Positions 8,801 through 17,859 of a DNA stretch of 64,000 bases are shown one piece after another; position 1 is the first letter of the stretch; each line of letters opens with the position of its first letter. Origin of the DNA: Saccharospirillum mangrovi. Lineage in GTDB: Bacteria > Pseudomonadota > Gammaproteobacteria > Pseudomonadales > Natronospirillaceae. The stretch covers positions 3,532,001 through 3,596,000 of the forward strand of contig NZ_CP031415.1 of NCBI RefSeq assembly GCF_003367315.1. Direction: 5' to 3'. The notes under the pieces are model-generated. The model made no database searches. It saw nothing but the letters and a program-made list of their open reading frames with translations, and was not told where the DNA came from. Both the position numbers and the translations under genes were made by a program.

Positions 8801-9691
8801 TCAGACTGAACGCTTTATTGTGCAGGGCCGCATCAGGCTCAAACCAACGTGGCGGTCGTAATAGGCCGCCTCGTTGATGAACGCACCGTAAAGCGTTTCC
8901 TCCCCTTCATATGGCAGCGTTTGCCCATCGAGTGTCATAAACAACGCATCGCCCGGCGCTATTGGTTGGTAATCGGCATCCTGTAAATTCGGATGCACCA
9001 TGGCGATCAATTCACCGCGTTCGTTTTCCGGCAACTGCACTTTTTGCACAAAGCGAAAGCCCGGCATTTCCGCCGGCAATTCAAGCGCCTCGCCCCGATT
9101 CACCGCTTCCAGATAATCCAGACAATGGCCGACCACGGTTTCGGTCTGGTGATAAATATCCCAACGCAGCAGACCTTGCGGCACCGGCCCCACCTCAATC
9201 AACAAGCCGTGACGGCGACCCAGTGAAATCAGAAAGTTGTCGTCCATGCGCTCGGACGGCTCGTGAAACAAGGTGACTTCAGGTAACCGCTGTTTGACGT
9301 AAAACGCCATGCCGGTCACCAGCGGGTCGTCCGATTTAACGACCAGCGTCACGCCCATATTGGCGGTGGTGGTGTGCAGATCGAGCACGAAATCGACGCG
9401 CGGTTCGTCTTTCGGACCCAATAACGTATTCAACGATTTGGCGCGGTTCTGTTCGTAGCCGCACAGGGCGTGGTCGTTTAAATCCGGCCAGTTGAACTGG
9501 CGATTTAAGTCCTGATCCAGATAGCGTCGGTTATGCCCATGCGCCTTGGGGTTCGCCAAGTGCAGTTCCGTGGCGAAGCTGTCGCGGCAGACCTGTACGG
9601 GGTTGTTGCGCCAATGCTTGAGCAAATAGACGCCGGTCAGTTCATTGCCGTGAGTTCCGCCGGTAATGGCAACGTGCTTGATGGATGGCAT
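8801..9691 (-). CDS. Aspartoacylase (AspA/AstE zinc carboxypeptidase family)
   Basis: A 296-residue zinc hydrolase expected to split N-acetyl-aspartate or a similar N-acyl amino acid. Zinc ligands are visible in GGTHGNELTG (His14, Glu17) and DLHTTTANMG (His106). NPKAHGHNRRYLDQDLNRQF is the substrate-arginine region of aspartoacylases, and the catalytic glutamate is in LIEVGPVPQG. Length and motif order fit eukaryote-like aspartoacylase better than succinylglutamate desuccinylase, and no arginine-degradation genes are nearby. It is monocistronic between convergent and divergent neighbours. Confidence 0.85.
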   Translation of the reverse strand: MPSIKHVAITGGTHGNELTGVYLLKHWRNNPVQVCRDSFATELHLANPKAHGHNRRYLDQDLNRQFNWPDLNDHALCGYEQNRAKSLNTLLGPKDEPRVDFVLDLHTTTANMGVTLVVKSDDPLVTGMAFYVKQRLPEVTLFHEPSERMDDNFLISLGRRHGLLIEVGPVPQGLLRWDIYHQTETVVGHCLDYLEAVNRGEALELPAEMPGFRFVQKVQLPENERGELIAMVHPNLQDADYQPIAPGDALFMTLDGQTLPYEGEETLYGAFINEAAYYDRHVGLSLMRPCTIKRSV

Positions 9692-9724
9692 CCTCTGTCT
9701 CCCTTAAAGGCACCGAACGCTACG

Positions 9725-10237
9725 TTAACGGTTAGCGGACTTAACCGCCCAATTCATTTTCAGCGCGGCAATGCGTTGGCGTTCCGCCTCTGGCATGCCC
9801 GGCCCAGGCTGCGCCTTAACGCTATCGAAATTGATCGGCTCGGCGCAATGGCTGCACACCACCTGTGCCTGAACGGTCGCACCGCAATCCGGGTGAGTCA
9901 GCTTAACAGGCGCTTTATTGTTGGACACCCATTTGTCGCCCCAGGCCATCAACGCCAACAGCACCGGGCCCAGTTCTGACCCTTTCTCGGTCAGGTGATA
10001 TTCAAAACGACCACCGGATTCGCCATAGGCCTGCATCTCGATCAGCCCTTCACCCAACAACACGTCCAATCGCTCTGTCAGCACTTTTTTTGAAATGCCC
10101 AGATTAGCCTGCAACCCGCTGAACCGGCGGTTGCCAAGAAACAGATCACGCAGAATCAACTGCGTCCAGCCATCGCCAACAATGTTCAGGGAGCGGGCCA
10201 GAGAGCAATACATGGCGGAAAAGTCGGTGCGTGGCAT
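9725..10237 (-). CDS. HxlR family transcriptional regulator
   Basis: A 170-residue winged-helix regulator. The HxlR core lies at about residues 8-105, with CSLARSLNIVGDGWTQLILRD, the recognition helix around SGLQANLGISKKVLTERLD, and the wing GGRFEYHLTEKG. The C-terminal extension carries two CXXC-like pairs (HPDCGATVQAQVVCSHCAEP), a possible zinc ribbon not present in minimal HxlR proteins. It is divergent from fabB across a 113-base AT-rich gap, so fabB or itself is the obvious target. Confidence 0.88.
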   Translation of the reverse strand: MPRTDFSAMYCSLARSLNIVGDGWTQLILRDLFLGNRRFSGLQANLGISKKVLTERLDVLLGEGLIEMQAYGESGGRFEYHLTEKGSELGPVLLALMAWGDKWVSNNKAPVKLTHPDCGATVQAQVVCSHCAEPINFDSVKAQPGPGMPEAERQRIAALKMNWAVKSANR

Positions 10238-10281
10238 GTTGGATGTCCGTTGTCATGAAGAACGTTTGAGTCTAGTATTTT

Positions 10282-10298
10282 AGTTCCCTAAAGAAACT
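10282..10298. promoter_or_regulatory. Candidate operator between hxlR-type gene and fabB
   Basis: AGTTCC-N5-GAAACT is a near-perfect inverted repeat in the middle of the AT-rich divergent spacer. HxlR-type proteins bind such dyads. The assignment rests on position only. Confidence 0.35.
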
Positions 10299-10351
10299 TT
10301 TAAAATTTCTCAACCGAGTGCGCACTGCACTCATTTGCAAAGGACACCAGT

Positions 10352-11566
10352 ATGCGCCGCGTTGTAATTACAGGCATGGGTATCGTCTCCTGCATTGGCA
10401 ACCAACAATCTGAAGTGCTGCAATCCTTGCGTGATGGCCGCTCCGGCATTCGCTTTCAACCCGAATACCAGTCGATGGGACTGCGCTGCCAGATCGCCGG
10501 TTCCATCGAAAATCTGAACCCCGAAGAGCGCATTCCGCGCAAACTCTATCGTTTTATGGGCGAGGCTGCAGCTTACAGCTACATCGCCATGGAGGAAGCC
10601 ATCGCCCAGGCGGGGCTGACCGAAGCTGAGATCAGCCACCCGCGAACCGGTCTGTTGATGGGATCCGGCGGTGCCTCCACGCAAGACATCGTCGAAGCCG
10701 CCGACATTCTGCGTGAGCGCGGCGTGCGTCGCGTCGGGCCTTATCGAGTGACCTCGACCATGGGCAGCACGGTATCAGCCTGTTTATCGACAGCCTTTGG
10801 CATTAAAGGCATGAACGCGACGGTGTCGTCCGCCTGCTCGACCAGCGCACACTGCATCGGTTACGGCATGGAGCTGATTCAATGGGGTAAACAGGACATC
10901 GTGTTTGCCGGTGGTGGCGAAGCGGAACACTGGAGCCAAAGCGTGTTGTTTGATGCCATGGGCGCCTTCCCCACCCACCACAACGACAACCCCACTCAAG
11001 CCAGCCGCCCGTATGATGCGAACCGGGAAGGCTTTGTCATTGCTGGCGGCGGTGGCGTTATGGTGTTGGAAGAGCGCGAGCACGCCATCAAACGCGGCGC
11101 GACCATTCTGGCCGAGCTGGTTGGTTACGGCACCGCTTCCGACGGATACGACATGGTGGCGCCGTCCGGCGATGGCGCCCAACGCGCTATGGCACAGGCG
11201 TTGGAAGGACTGGAACAGCCGATCGATTACATCAACACCCACGGCACCAGCACCCAAGCTGGCGACTTAGTAGAGCTGGAAGCCATGAAAGCAGCGTTCG
11301 CCAATAAAGTGCCGCCGTTCAGCTCAACCAAATCGTTGACCGGCCACTCGCTCGGTGCAGCCGATATCCACGAAGCCATTTACAGCGTGTTGATGATGCG
11401 CGAAGGCTTTATGGCGGCATCAGCCAATATCGATACGTTGGACCCGGGCGTTGGTGACTTGCCCGTCGTGCAACAACGCCGCGACCAACCGATGCGGCAA
11501 GTGATGAGCAACAGTTTTGGCTTCGGCGGCACCAACGTCAGCCTGGTGTTCGGCGCCGCCGACTGA
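10352..11566 (+). CDS. fabB: Beta-ketoacyl-ACP synthase I
   Basis: A 404-residue condensing enzyme that elongates acyl-ACP with malonyl-ACP; FabB specifically carries the cis-unsaturated branch. Catalytic residues are visible: Cys162 in [11 protein letters not shown], a His near 297 in [12 protein letters not shown], and a His near 332 in [28 protein letters not shown] and [10 protein letters not shown] are typical of FabB rather than FabF. AAAGGACAC precedes the ATG. Its usual partner fabA is not adjacent here. Confidence 0.93.
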   Translation: MRRVVITGMGIVSCIGNQQSEVLQSLRDGRSGIRFQPEYQSMGLRCQIAGSIENLNPEERIPRKLYRFMGEAAAYSYIAMEEAIAQAGLTEAEISHPRTGLLMGSGGASTQDIVEAADILRERGVRRVGPYRVTSTMGSTVSACLSTAFGIKGMNATVSSACSTSAHCIGYGMELIQWGKQDIVFAGGGEAEHWSQSVLFDAMGAFPTHHNDNPTQASRPYDANREGFVIAGGGGVMVLEEREHAIKRGATILAELVGYGTASDGYDMVAPSGDGAQRAMAQALEGLEQPIDYINTHGTSTQAGDLVELEAMKAAFANKVPPFSSTKSLTGHSLGAADIHEAIYSVLMMREGFMAASANIDTLDPGVGDLPVVQQRRDQPMRQVMSNSFGFGGTNVSLVFGAAD

Positions 11567-11572
11567 GCAAAA

Positions 11573-12502
11573 CTATTTGACCAGACCGATCTGACGCAGC
11601 CGTTCCATCAGATATTCATCGCTGGTGATCGGCGGATAGCGTTTGGGATTGTCGTCAGTCACGCATTGCGGCAAAGCATCGAGCGACGTACCCGGATTCG
11701 GGTGCACGAAGAACGGAATTGAATAGCGCGATACTTTGCCCGCTTCGCCTTTCGGGTTGACCACGCGATGCGTCGTGGACGGCAATACATGGTTGGTCAG
11801 GCGTTGCAGCATATCGCCGACATTGCAGATGATGGTCCCTTCGATCATCGAAATGCCCACCCACTCATCGCGCTTGTTCAGCACTTCCAGACCTTCCTGT
11901 TCGGAGCCGACCAGCAGCGTAATCAGGTTGATGTCTTCATGCGCACCTGCACGAACGTTGGGCAAATTCGGATCGGTGATGGGCGGGTAATGCAGTGGCC
12001 GCAAAATGGAATTGCCGTGATTCACCTTGGTGTCGAAATAGTGCCGATCTTCACCAATGAACAACGCAAAGGCCTGCAACAAGGTGACCGACAGCGCATC
12101 GAGTTCCCGGTACAGACGCAACATGGCGGTCTTGAATTCCGGCACTTCGTCCGGCCAGACATTGGGCGTTAAATCTTTGTGCGGCGGTGTGCCTTCGATT
12201 TCGCGACCGACGTGCCAGAACTCTTTCAAATCGACGTGTTTGGCGTCTTTGGCGATCTCGGTGCCGAACGGTGTGTAGCCGCGGGTGCCACCGTTGTCTT
12301 TGAAGTATTTCTTCTTCACGGCTTCGGGCTGGGCAAACAGCCGTTCGGACGCGTGCAGCGCATCCATGATCACGGAACGATCGATGCCGTGACCGGTGAT
12401 GCCGGCAAAGCCCCAGGCTTGATAGGCCGCGCCCATCTCGCGCACAAAGGCTTCCGGGTCGGATTCAAAACGACGCAAATCGAGCGAAGGAATGGTGTTC
12501 AT
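11573..12502 (-). CDS. Isopenicillin-N-synthase-like 2OG-Fe(II) oxygenase
   Basis: A 309-residue non-haem iron oxygenase. The DIOX_N-like N-terminus contains GAAYQAWGFAGITGHGID. The iron/2OG core has the His and Asp pair in AGAHEDINLITLL, the distal His in LPSTTHRVVNP, and the co-substrate arginine next to it. The final ICNVGDMLQRLTN segment is also typical. Substrate is unknown; bacterial members are often annotated as flavonol- or IPNS-like enzymes with no proven role. It converges on fabB with a 6-base gap. Confidence 0.85.
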   Translation of the reverse strand: MNTIPSLDLRRFESDPEAFVREMGAAYQAWGFAGITGHGIDRSVIMDALHASERLFAQPEAVKKKYFKDNGGTRGYTPFGTEIAKDAKHVDLKEFWHVGREIEGTPPHKDLTPNVWPDEVPEFKTAMLRLYRELDALSVTLLQAFALFIGEDRHYFDTKVNHGNSILRPLHYPPITDPNLPNVRAGAHEDINLITLLVGSEQEGLEVLNKRDEWVGISMIEGTIICNVGDMLQRLTNHVLPSTTHRVVNPKGEAGKVSRYSIPFFVHPNPGTSLDALPQCVTDDNPKRYPPITSDEYLMERLRQIGLVK

Positions 12503-12564
12503 GGCGGCCTCTCGGAACAGGAAGGTCTGGTGGGGCGAGCGCTGCAGCGTTCGTCTTATTATGG

Positions 12565-12591
12565 ACGGGACTGCCGCCTGGGCAGCCCCGT
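12565..12591 (-). terminator. Possible hairpin after the ABC importer operon
   Basis: ACGGG-A-CTGCC pairs with GGCAG-C-CCCGT around a short loop, 20 bases past the last permease stop. There is no T tract on the minus side, so a rho-independent terminator is doubtful. Confidence 0.3.
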
Positions 12592-12611
12592 TTCTGGAAT
12601 GCTAACCGGGT

Positions 12612-13592
12612 TCAGTTGCGTTCTTTAACGTAAGGTTCGCCGATCACTTTCGGTGCCACCGAGCGACCGATAAAGCCACCGAGCAGAACCACCGTCAGAA
12701 TGTAAGGCGTGGCTTCAACCAGCTGCACCGGCACTTCCACACCCAGGAAAACAACACCCTGGCTGCGAATGGCAATGGCTTCGAGCAGACCGAACAGCAA
12801 GCAGGCCCACATGGCGGAACGCGGCCGCCACTTACCGAAAATCAAAGCCGCCAGTGCCATATAGCCCTTGCCAGCACTCATGTTTGGCGAGAACTGGGCG
12901 GTAACGGCTACCGACAAATAAACGCCAGCAAAGCCAACCAGAATGCCGGTCATCAACAGCGCCAGGTAACGGGTTTTCGCCACTGAAATACCGGCGGTAT
13001 CTACGGCGTGAGGGTTTTCGCCGACGGCCCGAACGCGCAGCCCGAAACGGGTGCGGAACAGGATATACCAGCACAGCGGAACCGCCAGAAACGCCAGGTA
13101 GACCAGCAAATAGTGGCCGCTGAGCAATTCAGAATAGATGCCGCCGATGATCGGCACGTCGGCCAACTGGTCGGCAAAGGGCAGCTTGATCGGGGTAAAG
13201 CGGGCGTGGGTTTCGCCAAACGCCAGATTCGGCGTGTTGCCGCCCTGGTGGAACCAGTAGTTACCGATGGCGGCGGTCAGACCAATCGCCAGAATGTTGA
13301 TCGCCAGGCCGGACACCACATGGTCGCCGTTGTGGGTGACGGTAGCGAAGGCGTGCAATTGGGCAAACACGACCGACGCCAACACACCGCACAGCAAACC
13401 CATCCAGGGCGAACCGAAATAGTAAGCGGCCGAGGCACCAAAGAAGGCGCTGATCAGAATCTTGCCTTCCAGCGCAATGTTGACGATGCCGGAACGCTCG
13501 GAAAACATGCCGGCCAGCGCTGCAAAAATCAGTGGTGTGGCGTTACGCAAGGTGGCGTCGAGGATCACGATGATGCTGTTGAACAATTCCAT
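12612..13592 (-). CDS. ABC transporter permease, BMP/nucleoside type (NupQ-like)
   Basis: A 326-residue inner-membrane permease of the BPD_transp_2 family with eight or more hydrophobic helices. It begins with LFNSIIVILDATLRNATPLIFAALAG and carries SERSGIVNIALEGKIL, a signature of this branch. It is the last gene of a minus-strand cluster of lipoprotein, ATPase and two permeases, the arrangement of guanosine/purine-nucleoside importers (Bacillus nupNOPQ, Treponema rnsBACD). GGAGG precedes the ATG and the gap to the upstream permease is 2 bases. Confidence 0.9.
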   Translation of the reverse strand: MELFNSIIVILDATLRNATPLIFAALAGMFSERSGIVNIALEGKILISAFFGASAAYYFGSPWMGLLCGVLASVVFAQLHAFATVTHNGDHVVSGLAINILAIGLTAAIGNYWFHQGGNTPNLAFGETHARFTPIKLPFADQLADVPIIGGIYSELLSGHYLLVYLAFLAVPLCWYILFRTRFGLRVRAVGENPHAVDTAGISVAKTRYLALLMTGILVGFAGVYLSVAVTAQFSPNMSAGKGYMALAALIFGKWRPRSAMWACLLFGLLEAIAIRSQGVVFLGVEVPVQLVEATPYILTVVLLGGFIGRSVAPKVIGEPYVKERN

Positions 13593-13594
13593 GA

Positions 13595-14728
13595 TCAGGC
13601 CTCCGCTGCGTGCTGTTCGTCGCTGGCGCTGTTGCGTCGCCGTGCGTAGTTCAGATAAAGCCGCTCAATCGGATGCTTCATCATGTGTTGCAACGCGCCG
13701 GAGAACAGAATCACCAGACCCTGCAACACCACAACAATGCGCGCATCGACGGCGTATTCGAACTGCAACTCACTGCCGCCTTGCGTCAGGAATCCGAACA
13801 TCAGCGACGCCAGCACAATACCGAACGGATGGTTACGCCCCATCAGTGCCACGGCGATGCCGGTGAAGCCCATCTGGTTGACCAGGTTCAGCTTGATCTG
13901 ATGCGCCTGGCCCTGCACCACGTTCAACGCCATAAAGCCGGCCAGTGCGCCAGCCACCAGCATGGTCAGGATGACAACGCGAGGAATATTGATACCACCG
14001 TAACGCGCCGCGCTGCTGTTACTGCCCACCGAACGGATTTCATAACCCCAGCGGGTGCGCCACAGGAACACCCAGACAGCAAAGGCGACGATCAACGCCC
14101 AGACAATGGTCAGGTTCAACGGCGAGGCGGCCATGCGAATGCCGAACACCGCCAGTATTTCGTGAATCTTCGGAATCCAGCTGGCTGCATCGAACACCGC
14201 ACTTTCCACCGACATGGTGCCAACCGGCTTGAGGAAATAAACCAGCAGATAATTCATCAACGAAGCAGCAATGAAGTTGAACATGATGGTGGTGATTACG
14301 ATGTGTGAACCGCGATACGCCTGCAATGCGGCCGGTATTAACGCCCACAGCGCGCCAAATACAGCCGCCGCAATAATGCTGATCGGCAACAGCACGATGA
14401 ACGGCACATGGCCGCCCAATCCCAAACACACCAGACCAACGCCCAATGCGCCGATGTACGCCTGACCTTCACCACCGATGTTGAACAGCCCGCACTTGAA
14501 TGCGACCGCAACTGCCAGGGCGGTGAAGATGTAACTGGTCATGTAATAGAGGGTGTAACCCCAGCCGTAACCGCTGCCGAACGCACCAGACACCATCGAC
14601 TGCAATGCGTCGAGCGGGTTGATGTTCAGATACAAAAACACCAGGCCAGCGGCGATGGCAGCAATCAGAACATTGGTGACCGGAATAACACCGACGGTGA
14701 TCCAGGCGGGGATGCGCTGTTGACTCAT
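13595..14728 (-). CDS. ABC transporter permease, BMP/nucleoside type (NupP-like)
   Basis: A 377-residue inner-membrane permease, the larger partner of the two. After an N-terminal helix (ITVGVIPVTNVLIAAIAAGLV) it has LAVAVAFKCGLFNIGGEGQ, the motif of BPD_transp_2 permeases. Long hydrophobic helices and VQGQAHQIKLNLVNQMGFTG follow. GGAGG lies before the ATG. Its ATG overlaps the stop of the ATPase gene by 4 bases, so translation is probably coupled. Nucleoside specificity is inferred from the operon as a whole. Confidence 0.9.
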   Translation of the reverse strand: MSQQRIPAWITVGVIPVTNVLIAAIAAGLVFLYLNINPLDALQSMVSGAFGSGYGWGYTLYYMTSYIFTALAVAVAFKCGLFNIGGEGQAYIGALGVGLVCLGLGGHVPFIVLLPISIIAAAVFGALWALIPAALQAYRGSHIVITTIMFNFIAASLMNYLLVYFLKPVGTMSVESAVFDAASWIPKIHEILAVFGIRMAASPLNLTIVWALIVAFAVWVFLWRTRWGYEIRSVGSNSSAARYGGINIPRVVILTMLVAGALAGFMALNVVQGQAHQIKLNLVNQMGFTGIAVALMGRNHPFGIVLASLMFGFLTQGGSELQFEYAVDARIVVVLQGLVILFSGALQHMMKHPIERLYLNYARRRNSASDEQHAAEA

Positions 14729-16311
14729 GCTGAAACCTCCGCCTGAAGCGCCTTAATGTGATCGGGAACGATGTTAGCCATCATCAGACCGAGGGTGCGT
14801 TCGTCGGCTTTGTCGGCCGGCACTTCGCCGACGATGATGCCGTCGAACATCACCAGAATGCGGTCTGCCAGCGAACGAATTTCATCGAGTTCAACCGACA
14901 CCAGCAGAATGGCTTTGCCGGCATCGCGCATTTCCAGAATGCGTTTGTGGATGGATTCGATGGCACCAATGTCGACACCACGCGTCGGCTGGCCGATCAG
15001 CATCACATCGTGGCCTTGTTCGACTTCGCGGGCGATCACCAGTTTTTGTTGGTTACCGCCGGAAAAATTGGCGGTCTTCAATAACGGATTCGGCGGACGG
15101 ACGTCCCAGCTATTCATCTTCTGCTGGCAATCGTCGATCATCGCCTGCGGGCTCATCAGTACGCCTTTGTTGTACAGGCCGTCGCGGTGATATCCCAGCA
15201 CGAAGGCTTCATACGCGGAGAAGGCGTTGATCAGACCCATGCGATGACGGTCTTCGGGAATGTGGCCCACACCGGCGTGACGTACTTTTTCCGGATCCAG
15301 CGAATCCTGCGGAGTGATGGTCTGGCCGTTGAGATAAATTTCGCCTTCGTCAATGTTGCGGATGCCCGCCAGCGCTTCGAGCAACTCAGACTGGCCATTG
15401 CCAGACACCCCGGCGACGCCGACGATTTCTCCGGCACGAACCTCAAAAGACACATCGTTCAAACGCTTCACGCCAACGCTGTCGGTCAGGCTGATGTGAC
15501 GCGCCGCCAGCTTGACCTCGCCTGGCTCAGCTTCGCCTTTTTCCACCCGCAACAGTACTTTGCGACCGACCATCAATTCGGCCAGTTCTTCCTGATTGGT
15601 GTCGGCGGTTTTCAGATGTGCCACCATTTCACCGCGGCGCATGACCGATACTTCATCGGTGGCCGCCATGATTTCGCGCAATTTGTGGGTGATCAAAATT
15701 ACCGTCGTGCCTTGTTCTTTCAGCGACGCCAACACTTTAAACAGATGGTCGGTTTCCTGCGGCGTCAACACGCCGGTTGGTTCGTCGAGAATCAGGATGC
15801 GCGCGCCACGATACAGCGCCTTAAGAATTTCGATGCGCTGCTGATAGCCAACCGACAATTCTTCCACCGGCACATCCAGCGGCACACTCAATTGATATTC
15901 ATCGGCCAGCCGCTCCATTTCACGGCGGGCTTTGTCGAGACTGGCGTCGATGGTGAAGCCGTCTTCGGCACCCAGGATGACGTTTTCCAGGGCGGTAAAA
16001 TTCTGAATCAGCATGAAGTGCTGGTGCACCATGCCAATACCGGCGTTGATGGCCGTTTTGGAATCCTTGATGTCGAGCACCTGACCATCGACCAGAACAT
16101 CGCCTTTATCGGCGGCGTAAAAGCCATAGATGATGCTCATCAGCGTCGACTTGCCGGCACCGTTCTCACCCACGATGCCGTGAATGGTGCCTTGTCGGAC
16201 CTGAAGATGGATGTCTTTGTTGGCATGAACGTCGCCAAAACGTTTATCAATGCCACGCAGTTCCAAGGCCAATTCCATGGCAGAGTCAGAAGCTGAATCG
16301 GGGGGAGTCAT
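14725..16311 (-). CDS. ABC transporter ATP-binding protein with two nucleotide-binding domains
   Basis: A 528-residue tandem ATPase as found in sugar- and nucleoside-type importers. The first domain has Walker A GIVGENGAGKSTLMS (about residues 45-59), signature LSVGYQQR and Walker B ILILDEPTGVLTP. The second has a degenerate P-loop GVAGVSGNGQSELLEAL and NFSGGNQQKLVIAREVE. Two domains in one chain and the association with two BPD_transp_2 permeases and a BMP lipoprotein mark this as a NupO-type ATPase. It is separated from the lipoprotein gene by 128 bases containing a hairpin terminator. Confidence 0.92.
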   Translation of the reverse strand: MTPPDSASDSAMELALELRGIDKRFGDVHANKDIHLQVRQGTIHGIVGENGAGKSTLMSIIYGFYAADKGDVLVDGQVLDIKDSKTAINAGIGMVHQHFMLIQNFTALENVILGAEDGFTIDASLDKARREMERLADEYQLSVPLDVPVEELSVGYQQRIEILKALYRGARILILDEPTGVLTPQETDHLFKVLASLKEQGTTVILITHKLREIMAATDEVSVMRRGEMVAHLKTADTNQEELAELMVGRKVLLRVEKGEAEPGEVKLAARHISLTDSVGVKRLNDVSFEVRAGEIVGVAGVSGNGQSELLEALAGIRNIDEGEIYLNGQTITPQDSLDPEKVRHAGVGHIPEDRHRMGLINAFSAYEAFVLGYHRDGLYNKGVLMSPQAMIDDCQQKMNSWDVRPPNPLLKTANFSGGNQQKLVIAREVEQGHDVMLIGQPTRGVDIGAIESIHKRILEMRDAGKAILLVSVELDEIRSLADRILVMFDGIIVGEVPADKADERTLGLMMANIVPDHIKALQAEVSA

Positions 16312-16390
16312 GGGTCACCCGGTAATCGTTATCTAGCGGAAGGACAGGCCCTGGCGCGTCGGGGGTGGAAGACGGGTCAGGGCCGAACAA

Positions 16391-16420
16391 AAAAGCACCC
16401 GCTTACAGGCGAGTGCTTTT
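16391..16420 (-). terminator. Terminator or attenuator between lipoprotein gene and transporter genes
   Basis: AAAAGCACCCGC pairs with GCGAGTGCTTTT (one mismatch), and on the minus strand the stem is followed by a T run. It lies 20 bases past the lipoprotein stop and 80 bases before the ATPase start. It probably lets most transcripts stop after the abundant binding protein and a fraction read into the transporter. Confidence 0.8.
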
Positions 16421-16439
16421 CGACCAACGGTCGGCTGGA

Positions 16440-17471
16440 TTAGAAATCGCAGCTGCCAGTGGTGGTGTAGTCGTACACGTCGATGTCGCCATCGATGATC
16501 GCTTGACGGATCTGAGCCATACGCTCTTCCCAAGCCGGTTGAATCAGGTCTTGGTTGAATTCGTCCAGCGCCCAGTCAACACCGCCTGCAGACAGGTCCA
16601 GCACCTTGATGCCGCCTTCCCAGTTACCGGCTTGAGCTTCTTCCCAAGTCTGGTAAGCCGCAACACCGACGCGCTTGACCATGGAAGTCAGCATGGTGCC
16701 CGGTTGCAGGTAGTTCTGGTTGGAGTCAACACCGATGGCGTAAACGCCTTCGTCAGCCGCCGCCTGGTAAACACCGATACCGGTACCGCCAGCTGCTGCG
16801 AAGATCACGTCAGCGCCTTGAGAGATTTGTGACTTGGCCAGCTCAGAACCACGTGCCGGATCGGCGAACGCAGCCGGAGTGGAACCGGTCATGTTCTCGA
16901 AGTATTCGATGTTCGGGTTAACGTACTTGGCGCCTTGCTCAAAGCCGCAAGCAAATTTGCTGATCAACGGAATGTCCATACCGCCGACGAAACCAACAGC
17001 ACCGTTTTCACTGGCCATGGCTGCCAGAGCGCCAACCAGGAAAGAACCTTGGTGCTCAGCGAAGACGATCGACTGAACGTTCGGCAGGTCAACCACAGAG
17101 TCGATGATGGCGAACTGAGTATCCGGGAATTCGGTGGCAACTTTCTCGATGGAAGACGAGAAGTTGAAGCCGACAGCTACGATCGGGCTGTTGCCGTTGC
17201 TGGCCAGACGACGCAGGCCTTGCTCACGCTGTTCTTCGTTTTGCGGTTCGAATTCAGATACGGTAACGCCGTCGTGGTCCGTGTTGAACTCTTCAACACC
17301 GTTACGGAAAACCGCTTCGTTGAATGATTTGTCGAACTTACCGGCGGTGTCGTAAATCACAGCCGGGCTAAAGCTTGCGGACTGCTCTTCGTCGCTATCG
17401 GATGAGCAACCCGCCACCAAAACTGCGCCTAATACGGCCGTCGCAGTAGCGACCTTGAACATACCTTTCAT
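16440..17471 (-). CDS. BMP family nucleoside-binding lipoprotein
   Basis: A 343-residue substrate-binding lipoprotein. The signal peptide ends in a lipobox LVAGC (Cys near residue 22) followed by a flexible acidic linker (SSDSDEEQ). The mature part is the BMP (PnrA-like) fold with VIYDTAGKFDKSFNEAVFRN, GVEEFN, and VGFVGGMDIPLISKFACGFE. Such proteins bind purine nucleosides at the inner membrane and feed the importer encoded downstream. The ATG at 17471 begins the signal peptide; an upstream GTG at 17522 would mask it. It is the first gene behind a promoter with an overlapping palindrome. Confidence 0.92.
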   Translation of the reverse strand: MKGMFKVATATAVLGAVLVAGCSSDSDEEQSASFSPAVIYDTAGKFDKSFNEAVFRNGVEEFNTDHDGVTVSEFEPQNEEQREQGLRRLASNGNSPIVAVGFNFSSSIEKVATEFPDTQFAIIDSVVDLPNVQSIVFAEHQGSFLVGALAAMASENGAVGFVGGMDIPLISKFACGFEQGAKYVNPNIEYFENMTGSTPAAFADPARGSELAKSQISQGADVIFAAAGGTGIGVYQAAADEGVYAIGVDSNQNYLQPGTMLTSMVKRVGVAAYQTWEEAQAGNWEGGIKVLDLSAGGVDWALDEFNQDLIQPAWEERMAQIRQAIIDGDIDVYDYTTTGSCDF

Positions 17472-17548
17472 GGAGAATCCCCTATCAGCGATTAATGTTA
17501 TGGTTGTTTTGCATACGCCCAACTGGCCCGACCCGGACCCTTGGGAGC

Positions 17549-17577
17549 ACTCTAGGCATAGCTGACCGATCGGTCAA
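17549..17577 (-). promoter_or_regulatory. Promoter of the BMP importer with overlapping operator palindrome
   Basis: The minus strand reads TTGACC, a 17-base spacer, then TAGAGT. The perfect palindrome TGACCGATCGGTCA (17563-17576) covers the -35 element and part of the spacer, a layout typical of a repressor site, for example of the TetR family. The predicted start near 17542 leaves about 70 bases of leader. No regulator gene is adjacent. Confidence 0.65.
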
Positions 17578-17800
17578 CCCCCGAAGACCCTGCTTAACAA
17601 ACGCCTGCATTATACACAGCTAAACCCGCGATACAGCCGCAGAATCCAGCATTGAGACAGAGCGCAAAAGCCACGTTATGCAAAAGCCGAACCGCCATAC
17701 ACGGGCTTGTCAGCCTTTGTGTTTGAGCGGTTATTTATTGACCGATTCGAACTCGCTGACAAACGAGAAAAACGCCAGAAAGTCGCGCCGTCGGCGCCAT

Positions 17801-17827
17801 AAAAAAGCCCCGGAGTCCCGGGGCATT
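17801..17827 (-). terminator. Terminator of the transketolase gene
   Basis: GCCCCGG pairs with CCGGGGC around a short loop, with T6 on the minus-strand side. It lies just past the tkt stop. The remaining spacer (17578-17800) shows no gene. Confidence 0.85.
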
Positions 17828-17859
17828 TTATTGACCAAGTGTCGGTCGGCGCTGCGGTT

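Noticed and set aside
15187-16296. A 369-codon open frame on the plus strand
   Set aside because: It lies wholly antisense to the well-supported ABC ATPase gene.
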